Source: Deltaproteobacteria bacterium
GTDB taxonomy: Bacteria; Bdellovibrionota_C; UBA2361; SZUA-149; JAITKM01
Assembly: GCA_031278395.1 (NCBI GenBank)
Contig: JAITKM010000003.1
Location: 1-19,320 of the forward strand
Direction: 5' to 3'
Length of the DNA: 19,320 bases
The notes below the pieces were generated by a model that had not been told where the DNA came from, did no database searches, and saw only the letters and a program-made list of their open reading frames with translations. Both the position numbers and the translations under genes were made by a program. Positions within the stretch are counted from its first letter, which is position 1. Each line of letters starts with the position of its first letter. Positions 9,401 to 13,461 of this stretch are shown one piece after another.

Positions 9401-9587
9401 TTTCTGTTTCTACAACTTCAGCGCTTGCTCCTTCATAAACAGTCGAAACTGAAACTATTGGCGGGTCAATATCTGGCAACTCACGCACAGGCAGACGAGC
9501 TAAACAAATAGCCCCAACAAAAGTTAAGGCGAAATTCATCACGATAGTAAAAACTGGTCGCTTAATACAAATTGTTGAAAGAGACAT
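6420..9587 (-). CDS. RND-family (AcrB/MexB type) inner-membrane efflux permease
   Basis: Proton-driven exporter of the HAE1 group, normally a trimer that works with a periplasmic adaptor and an outer-membrane channel to expel drugs or other hydrophobic compounds. At 1055 residues it matches AcrB in length. It opens with MSLSTICIKRPVFTIVMNFA (TM1) and has the family strings RELPDIDPP and GASAEVVETEITE. The proton-relay Asp pair is present at 400-401 (AIGIVVDDSIVVVENIYRH) and the TM10 Lys at about 957 (GLVTKNSILIVEFANQ). A stretch of about 39 residues (902-940, containing YVPDPSWWAKLGANLVPRIP) occupies what is usually a very short loop between TM9 and TM10. No adaptor or TolC-like gene is adjacent, so partners must be encoded elsewhere. 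No Shine-Dalgarno precedes the ATG. Substrate cannot be told from the sequence. Confidence 0.95.
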   Translation of the reverse strand: MSLSTICIKRPVFTIVMNFALTFVGAICLARLPVRELPDIDPPIVSVSTVYEGASAEVVETEITERIEEAINSIEGIKTITSESREQVSNISVEFTLNRDIELAAQDVRDRVSRVRGRLPDTINDPTIAKEEADTSPMLWIALSSDRYDSVALTKIAEEQFKEPLQIVDGVSSIMIGGEKRFAIRIRIDPLRMAAHHVTLQDIDNALKDQNIELPSGRIEGLDKEFSITMKGRMLTDEEFNNIIIKRSPETLVRLKDIGYAENGVENEYGLSRYSGSSSIGLGVIRQSQSDITKVVDNVLKKLEQIKQFVPKGININVAYDESKFIRKSIKEVWETLFIAFGLVIITIYIFLRDWRSTFIPFLTIPVSIIATFAIFGLFGFSINTLTMLGLVLAIGIVVDDSIVVVENIYRHIERGEHPQKAAVLAMNEITFAVIATTITLVVIFIPMGFQSGFTGRLFIEFAMAIAGSVLVSAFVALTLTPMAGAKLLKHIDHKKENKFTKYLNQQFDKLGEKYAKILNWAIEQRNSIIAFMFLSALLSYGLFFLLPKEFMPNEDKGRFLVILNGTEGATANYMNKELKKGEDILSEIPEVEGYMASIAMGRNSSPGRNNMAIMFTQLKEERQRNVHDILGGPKGLGTRFFNEIHGAIAYPIAPKAIERGMRQEFQLVIKYRELKVLNDYTIHLVKELTKMGILKSIRARFNLNKPELKLTIDRDRAATLGISIQDLSRTLQVLFGGLDLTRITKDGKEYLVIVQLNRESRGTADDLDNIYIRNNVGELIQLSSVVSHSQVSGPSSIYHYNRLRSSTIEGAPSGKSIGEIKNEVETFLAKDLPEGFTYEWTGTIKDMNEAGSDTLFVVVLALIATYLVLAAQFESWSDPFIVMLVVPLATAGAFLSLYLLNLVNMLGELFYVMANYVPDPSWWAKLGANLVPRIPAMNMNLFSQIGLLLLMGLVTKNSILIVEFANQLVEKGMDLKEAVMTSAKIRFRPILMTSFATIMGILPIAIGLGAGATSRRPMGVVVVGGLLVSTLLTLIIIPPLYLMVKKFVNFVNKN

Positions 9588-9704
9588 AAGGCTTTAATTG
9601 AAAAGGTGATATTTAAATTATTTCTAAGTTTTTTGCTATGATTAGAGTAAGGCGGATTTATTAAGCACAATTTCAAGGAATGTGAAAGTTTGTTTTTCTA
9701 GGTT

Positions 9705-9821
9705 TTCCTGGTATGGGGTTACTTTTAAATTTAGGCTTCTTTAGAAATACCAAATAAATTAACTATGTTACTAATTTTAACATATTAAAAAGATAAGAAA
9801 AAAGTAACCCCATACCAGGAA
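9705..9821. mobile_element. MITE-like palindromic element, copy 1
   Basis: The ends are perfect 22-base inverted repeats (9705-9726 and 9800-9821) with core TGGTATGGGGTTAC. The interior is AT-rich with no coding capacity. The core from CTGG to CCAG is 111 bp. The copy at 19205-19316 has the same ends, almost the same length (112 bp) and a related interior (CTTTTA..TTTAGG / CTTTTATATATAGG; AAATAAATT in both). This indicates a dispersed non-autonomous element or REP-like repeat rather than a chance palindrome. Its mobiliser is not in the window. It sits between the RRM-bS18 gene and the RND gene and could form a very stable hairpin in read-through RNA. Confidence 0.75.
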
Positions 9822-9857
9822 CAAGACCAGGAACCAGGTAAAAGACCAGGGAACCAG
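9815..9857. repeat. CCAGG repeat tract at the right end of element copy 1
   Basis: CCAGG or CCAGA recurs at 9815, 9827, 9834, 9846 and 9854. The unit AAGACCAGG(G)AACCAG occurs at 9823 and again at 9842, a 19-base period. The tract looks like duplication of the element's outer end. The other copy has an analogous direct repeat outside its left end (GATTCTGGA then GATTCTGGT at about 19193-19209). Confidence 0.65.
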
Positions 9858-9878
9858 AAAAAATCAGTAATATTAAAA

Positions 9879-10517
9879 TTATTTATTAACTATTGGGAGA
9901 AGAGCTAACTGCTGGGCGCGGCGAATAGCAATTGTCAATAATCTTTGGTTTGTAGCTGTTAAACCAGTTACCCGACGCGATAATACTTTACCACGCTCAC
10001 TCATGAAACGTCGCAAAACTTTCGGATTCTTGTAATCTATTTTTAGACTTGGATCTTCAACAAATGGATCTTGTCTACGCTTTTTCTTAATACCTAAGTC
10101 TAATGGTTGCGCTCTAAAATAGCCCATGGCGGCTTGTGCCTGTTGCCGAGCATATTGCTGACTAAAACTATTAGAACGATTTAAATTATTATTAACTCTT
10201 GTTGAATTATTAGGTTGGCTAGATCTAGTATATTGCGACTTTTTAATACTCACCGCATTGTTAGCTTGAGCTACATTACCCTTATCTTCGCTAACTTTTA
10301 TCACTCTGCCATCGAAATTAGCTCCATCTAACTCAGCAATAGCTCGTTTAGCTTCTTCCTCTGTAGCATACTCAATAAAACCAAAGCCACGCGACTTGCC
10401 ACCATTGCTTTCAGTCATGATTTTTACACTAACTACTTCACCGATTTTTGAAAAAAATTCTCTTAATTTATTCTCATCAATTGCAAAATTAAAATTACCA
10501 ACAAATATTTTTGTCAT
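9879..10517 (-). CDS. rpsR: RRM domain fused to ribosomal protein bS18
   Basis: The 212-residue product has two recognisable parts. Residues 1-80 are an RNA recognition motif with RNP2-like KIFVGNF (3-9) and RNP1 KSRGFGFIEY (41-50). Residues about 142-212 are a whole bS18: a basic N-terminal segment KKKRRQDPF, then KIDYKNPKVLRRFMSERGKV, SRRVTGLTATNQR, and AIRRAQQLALLPIV, which lines up with E. coli S18 (EIDYKD..LKNYITESGKIVPSRITGT..QRQLARAIKRARYLSLLPY). A linker of about 60 residues rich in Asn, Gln, Ser and Arg joins them. Ordinary bS18 is about 75 residues and usually lies with rpsF and rplI; here it is alone. Shine-Dalgarno AGGGTG (10523-10528) lies five bases before the ATG, which begins the RRM exactly, so the fusion is translated as one protein. 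bS18 contacts bS6 on the 30S platform near the mRNA exit. Whether this is the only bS18 of the cell cannot be seen. Confidence 0.93.
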   Translation of the reverse strand: MTKIFVGNFNFAIDENKLREFFSKIGEVVSVKIMTESNGGKSRGFGFIEYATEEEAKRAIAELDGANFDGRVIKVSEDKGNVAQANNAVSIKKSQYTRSSQPNNSTRVNNNLNRSNSFSQQYARQQAQAAMGYFRAQPLDLGIKKKRRQDPFVEDPSLKIDYKNPKVLRRFMSERGKVLSRRVTGLTATNQRLLTIAIRRAQQLALLPIVNK

Positions 10518-10540
10518 AAATTCACCCTAGGTATTACATT

Positions 10541-10570
10541 ATTATATAGTAATCAACCTGAGCTTGTTTA
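10541..10570 (-). promoter_or_regulatory. Possible promoter of the RRM-bS18 gene
   Basis: On the minus strand, TATAAT (10541-10546) is preceded at 18 bases by TAAACA (10565-10570), four of six to the -35 consensus. It would start transcription near 10534, leaving a leader of about 17 bases that contains the Shine-Dalgarno. CCTGAG and CTCAGG (about 10557-10586) form a small inverted repeat spanning the -35 box. Confidence 0.4.
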
Positions 10571-10587
10571 ATAAAAACTTCTCAGGT

Positions 10588-10616
10588 CAAAAGTGGTAGC
10601 CAAGAAGTTTGGCTAC
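10588..10616 (-). terminator. Terminator after the small hypothetical gene
   Basis: GTAGCCAA (10596-10603) and TTGGCTAC (10609-10616) form an eight-pair stem with a five-base loop. On the minus strand it begins 10 bases after the stop of the 10627-10935 gene and is followed by CACTTTTGA, a short T run. It separates that gene from the RRM-bS18 promoter. Confidence 0.5.
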
Positions 10617-10626
10617 ATCATAAAGT

Positions 10627-10935
10627 TTAGATAAAATCAAGAGAATTCTCTAAATTCTTTTTTAATCCGCCAAAATTTTGAGCGATTTGATGCTGTTTAA
10701 GGATTGCCTTACGTAATTCATCTTTATGAAAATCTAAGGCTTCGCAAATAAAAGAAAATCCAAAGGCTGAGTTATTTTCCTCAGAACCATAAAGCCACTG
10801 CGCAGCAGATTCCTGTAACTCTCCTTCTCCTACCACATAATCAGTGATAGCACGTTGCAAAACTGCAGCAAGCAAACGTTTCTCTGGGTTAAATCCTGCA
10901 CTTGTAACAATACTGCTGTTTGACCATAGCTTCAT
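10627..10935 (-). CDS. Small conserved-looking hypothetical protein (102 residues)
   Basis: Start taken at the ATG at 10935 because AAAGGAAG (10946-10953) lies 10 bases before it; a longer frame from 10974 would put this site inside the gene. The product opens MKLWSNSSIVTSAGF. It has a helical segment EKRLLAAVLQRAITDYV, then ESAAQWLYGSEENN, and FGFSFICEALDFHKDELRKAIL. The pattern of a Trp with an acidic patch, followed by SF..(I/V)CE.L......LR, recalls small proteins of unknown function I have seen in deltaproteobacterial and candidate-phylum genomes. I cannot name a family. There are no membrane segments. A terminator-like hairpin lies in its long upstream leader. Confidence 0.75.
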   Translation of the reverse strand: MKLWSNSSIVTSAGFNPEKRLLAAVLQRAITDYVVGEGELQESAAQWLYGSEENNSAFGFSFICEALDFHKDELRKAILKQHQIAQNFGGLKKNLENSLDFI

Positions 10936-11042
10936 AATAATTTTTCTTCCTTTAAAAATTGTTTCTAATAACAAAAATCCGCAATGCCATAATTATTTAT
11001 GACCAACGAATTTAAACTACTAAATTATCTTTATCATCATTT

Positions 11043-11144
11043 AAAAAACAGAGGCGATACTAAACTCAATATCTCTTAGATTATCGCTTTTAAAAACCAG
11101 GGTAAAACGCCTGCTCTTATCTACCTCAGCCAAAAACGAGGCGA
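11043..11144 (-). ncRNA. Possible attenuator leader or small RNA with alternative hairpins
   Basis: On the minus strand the segment begins TCGCCTCG (11138-11144 plus flank), contains AGGCG (11108-11112), and ends in GCGATAAT...TAGTATCGC (11054-11087) followed by CTCTG and six T (11043-11048), a terminator-like fold. AGGCG can pair with CGCCT near the 5' end or with the CGCCT overlapping the terminator's 3' arm, so two exclusive folds are possible. TTGACT (11170-11175) and TGTAAA (11148-11153), 16 bases apart, could be its promoter. The hypothetical gene starts about 108 bases further on, so this may be its attenuator or a separate RNA of about 100 bases. Confidence 0.35.
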
Positions 11145-11399
11145 CTTTTTACAGGAAGTTAGGGCATAAAGTCAAATAAAAATTAACTCACTAGCACGTT
11201 ATGACTTAAAAAAAAAAAATGTTACATCTAAACTCACTTTTTCTAAGCTGTGGCTTATAGATAATAACTATCTAAATATACTATATATAGCGCTTAGTTA
11301 GCTTAATCTGCCGTTATCTTGTGCCAGATCTGTTTATAATTTGTTGATAAGAAAGTTTTATTTAAGAAAGATAAAATATTGAAAATATTATTTTTTTTA

Positions 11400-11427
11400 T
11401 TGAATTAAAAAAATTTTGTGGTATAAG
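11400..11427 (+). promoter_or_regulatory. Promoter of the mraZ-rsmH-ftsL-ftsI operon
   Basis: TTGAAT (11400-11405) and TATAAG (11422-11427) are separated by 16 bases, five of six matches in the -10 box and four in the -35. The predicted start near 11433 leaves a leader of about 90 bases. The overlap with the GTGG operator boxes supports this choice over the isolated TATAAT at 11335. Confidence 0.55.
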
Positions 11428-11463
11428 GTGGCACACAATTGCAGTAAAGTGGGACAATGTGGG
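11418..11463 (+). promoter_or_regulatory. Four GTGG boxes, probable MraZ operator
   Basis: GTGG occurs at 11418, 11428, 11449 and 11459. The last two are GTGGG exactly 10 bases apart, the first two also 10 apart, and the gap between the pairs is 21. MraZ proteins of E. coli and mycoplasmas bind direct repeats with a TGGG or GTG core at about 10-base spacing upstream of their own gene. The array covers the -10 box and the start site, so binding would be expected to repress. Confidence 0.65.
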
Positions 11464-11525
11464 TAAACATATTGTCGGCTATTTTTTAAAAATTCTTTTG
11501 CAGAAAACAATTTTGGCAAAAATTT

Positions 11526-12020
11526 ATGGCAGTAGCAACTAACGAAAATATAGGTAACGATACTTCTTCTTTTAAAGGAAGTTTTGAGCATTTGTTGGAT
11601 GACAAAGGTCGAGTGAGTTTGCCAGCTGATTTTCGCCAAGTTTTATTTCAGAAAAAAATTAACTCAGTAGTCATAACAAATTTTATTTCTGATGGTGCAA
11701 GATGTTTAGATGGTTTTGCTTTAGATGATTGGAAAATTTTTGAAGCAAAATTAAAAAGTAAAAGCCGCTTTGATCCACAAATTAGAAAATTAGAAAATTT
11801 TTATTTAGCTCGTGCAATCGAGTGTTCAGTTGATAATGCTGGCAGAATCAATATTCCACAACAACTTCGCACTTACGCTGGATTTGAAAAGAAAATCGTT
11901 TTTACAGCGGCACTACATGGTTTTAGGATTTGGGATAGTCGAGTTTGGGAATTAATTTTTAGAGAATCTGAAACAGCATTGTTAGAAAATCCTGCGTTAT
12001 TTAATACCGTGGATCTTTAA
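11526..12020 (+). CDS. mraZ: Transcriptional regulator MraZ
   Basis: First gene of the dcw cluster; a ring-forming DNA-binding protein of the AbrB/SpoVT swapped-hairpin class that controls its own operon. The two tandem domains are visible: GSFEHLLDDKGRVSLPADFR (about 19-38) and ECSVDNAGRINIPQQLRTYAG (about 99-119), each with the DxxGRxxxP core. The 164 residues slightly exceed the usual 140-150 because of about 16 extra N-terminal residues before FKGSFEH. The ATG at 11526 is the only in-frame start near the domain. No Shine-Dalgarno precedes it. The GTGG box array upstream fits autoregulation. rsmH follows after 36 bases. Confidence 0.95.
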   Translation: MAVATNENIGNDTSSFKGSFEHLLDDKGRVSLPADFRQVLFQKKINSVVITNFISDGARCLDGFALDDWKIFEAKLKSKSRFDPQIRKLENFYLARAIECSVDNAGRINIPQQLRTYAGFEKKIVFTAALHGFRIWDSRVWELIFRESETALLENPALFNTVDL

Positions 12021-12036
12021 ATCAATTAGTTCAGGC

Positions 12037-12055
12037 AAAAGGAGTTATGAAATAA
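12037..12055 (+). promoter_or_regulatory. rsmH ribosome binding site with a two-codon mini-ORF
   Basis: AAAAGGAG (12037-12044) lies 12 bases before the rsmH ATG at 12057. Between them is ATG AAA TAA (12047-12055), a Met-Lys-stop frame whose stop ends one base before the real start. A ribosome placed on the mini-ORF would end right at the rsmH start. It may be chance. Confidence 0.45.
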
Positions 12056-12056
12056 T

Positions 12057-13007
12057 ATGACAGTTCATGTTCCAGTAATGCTTGAAGAGGTTTTGCAGTA
12101 TTTAGCTGGCGGGCAGCGTCTACTCGATTGCACTTTAGGTGGAGGCGGACATAGTAAAGCTTTGCTTTTGGCAAACCCAAATTTGCAAGTTGTAGCATTT
12201 GATCAAGACCTTGGAGCAATCGAGCAAGCTAAAGAAAATTTAGGGAAGTTGTGGAACAGGGTTTTGGCAATACAGGGGAATTTTGGAGATATCAAAAAAC
12301 TGCTTGCGACTGTGACACCGCCGAGGCAACAAGCGCAGTCAGTGCCGGTATTAGATAGAATCTTATTTGATCGCATCTTAGTTGATCTGGGAATTTCAAG
12401 CGACCAGTTAGATGATTCTCAGCGAGGATTTTCTTTTGCTAAAGATGGTCCACTAGATATGCGCATGGATTTAAAAACTAAATTAACTGCCGCTGAAGTA
12501 GTGAACAATTTTTCATATGCGCAGTTAAAAAGTGTCTTGATTAGTGGTGGGATGCGTAAAAACGCAGCGGCAGTTTTAGCAGACGTAGTAATTAAAAGTC
12601 GCCCAATTAAAAGCACTTGGCAGTTACGAGATATCTGTGAAGAGCTTTTGTTTAAGCAGCGCAACTCTGTCAATAAGCATTTAGCGGCAGTGCCTTTTCA
12701 GGCAATTAGAATTGCCGTGAACAGCGAGTTTGCAGTGCTGAAAAGTTTATTAAATGAGGTCTTGGAGTTTCTAGCGCCGCAAGGACGTTTAGCAATTATT
12801 AGTTTTCATTCTTTAGAAGATGAACTGGTTGCCAAAAAAATGCGGAGTTGGTCACAAGCTAAAACAGCTCCTCGTGGCTTGGCAATCAATAATAGCCAAG
12901 CTGTGGGGTGCTTGTTAACCAAGCAGGCAGTTATGCCAACTACAAAAGAAGTAAATAATAATTCAAGAGCGAGAAGTGCAAGATTAAGAGTATTTGAAAA
13001 AAATTAA
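12057..13007 (+). CDS. rsmH: 16S rRNA m4C1402 methyltransferase RsmH (MraW)
   Basis: Uses S-adenosylmethionine to methylate N4 of C1402 in the 16S rRNA decoding centre. The 316 residues match the family length. It begins with the family-typical TVHVPVMLEEVLQYL, followed by the SAM-binding LLDCTLGGGGHSKALL. Next come ILVDLGISSDQLDDSQRGFS and DGPLDMRMD. The C-terminal AIISFHSLEDELVAKKMR is also typical, and the closing NNNSRARSARLRVFEKN is diagnostic for RsmH. It is the second gene of the dcw block; the ftsL-like gene starts 12 bases after its stop. The C-terminal third is unremarkable; no catalytic motif appears missing. Confidence 0.97.
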   Translation: MTVHVPVMLEEVLQYLAGGQRLLDCTLGGGGHSKALLLANPNLQVVAFDQDLGAIEQAKENLGKLWNRVLAIQGNFGDIKKLLATVTPPRQQAQSVPVLDRILFDRILVDLGISSDQLDDSQRGFSFAKDGPLDMRMDLKTKLTAAEVVNNFSYAQLKSVLISGGMRKNAAAVLADVVIKSRPIKSTWQLRDICEELLFKQRNSVNKHLAAVPFQAIRIAVNSEFAVLKSLLNEVLEFLAPQGRLAIISFHSLEDELVAKKMRSWSQAKTAPRGLAINNSQAVGCLLTKQAVMPTTKEVNNNSRARSARLRVFEKN

Positions 13008-13019
13008 TGGAGAAAAGAA

Positions 13020-13397
13020 ATGTCTATCTATATTGGAATGCCAATGCATACTGGAACAATTGCGGTTAAAAGAAATGATTTATTAATTGCTCAGGATAAA
13101 AATTTAACTGCTGACGAAATTAGAGAAGAAAATTGGCATAAAAAAAGATTATTTTTTACTCTTTTGGTATTCTTTTTAATCTTAGGATTTCAACTATTTT
13201 TGCGAGTTGTTATCACCCAGCAGAGCTATAATATAGAGTCCATGCGAAAATTAGCTTTACAAAACGATGAAGAATTGCGAAGTCTCAAACTCGCTTACGA
13301 TTATTATAAAAGTCCGATAGAGTTAGCTAAAAATGCTGAAGCAATGCTTGCCATGGGGCAAGTTGATGCAGATAAATTTATCAAATTATCATATTAG
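13020..13397 (+). CDS. ftsL: FtsL-like division protein
   Basis: A 125-residue bitopic membrane protein: about 43 cytoplasmic residues, one hydrophobic segment (about 44-64, FFTLLVFFLILGFQLFLRVVI), then a periplasmic helical stretch with heptad-like spacing (IESMRKLALQNDEELRSLKLAYDYYKSP). FtsL has almost no conserved sequence, so the call rests on this topology, size, and position between rsmH and ftsI, where ftsL sits in most dcw clusters. FtsL forms a complex with FtsB and FtsQ and helps activate FtsW-FtsI. GGAG (13009-13012) lies seven bases before the ATG. The closing segment has SPIELAKNAEAMLAMG, similar to the SPERIE..A...LGM end common in FtsL proteins. Confidence 0.8.
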   Translation: MSIYIGMPMHTGTIAVKRNDLLIAQDKNLTADEIREENWHKKRLFFTLLVFFLILGFQLFLRVVITQQSYNIESMRKLALQNDEELRSLKLAYDYYKSPIELAKNAEAMLAMGQVDADKFIKLSY

Positions 13398-13461
13398 GAA
13401 TTTTTAACAAATCAAACTTTTGGCTGACTTTGTAAAATGAAAATTCCAAGGGTATTATTGT

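Larger units (their letters stand above)
10936..11525. other. 590-base divergent intergenic region upstream of mraZ
   Basis: The left half (to about 11175) is the apparent leader and promoter area of the leftward hypothetical gene. The right half (11300-11525) holds the mraZ promoter and operator boxes. Between them are a 12-base A run (about 11210-11221) and AT-rich sequence with a perfect but isolated TATAAT at 11335-11340. Only very short frames occur (for example 26 codons from 10999). No tRNA or rRNA is recognisable. Confidence 0.6.

Noticed and set aside
9823-9857. CRISPR array in the CCAGG repeat tract
   Set aside because: The repeats are only 5-16 bases with spacing of 7-19 bases and no spacer-like unique segments; they are better explained as duplication of the element end.
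10557-10586. bS6-bS18 type autoregulatory RNA structure before the RRM-bS18 gene
   Set aside because: The inverted repeat lies around the -35 box, upstream of the predicted transcript start, so it would not be in the mRNA, and I could not identify the known bS6-bS18 binding motif.
11335-11340. Perfect TATAAT as the mraZ promoter
   Set aside because: No acceptable -35 lies at 16-18 bases, while the pair at 11400/11422 has both boxes and the operator array over it. Kept only as a note.
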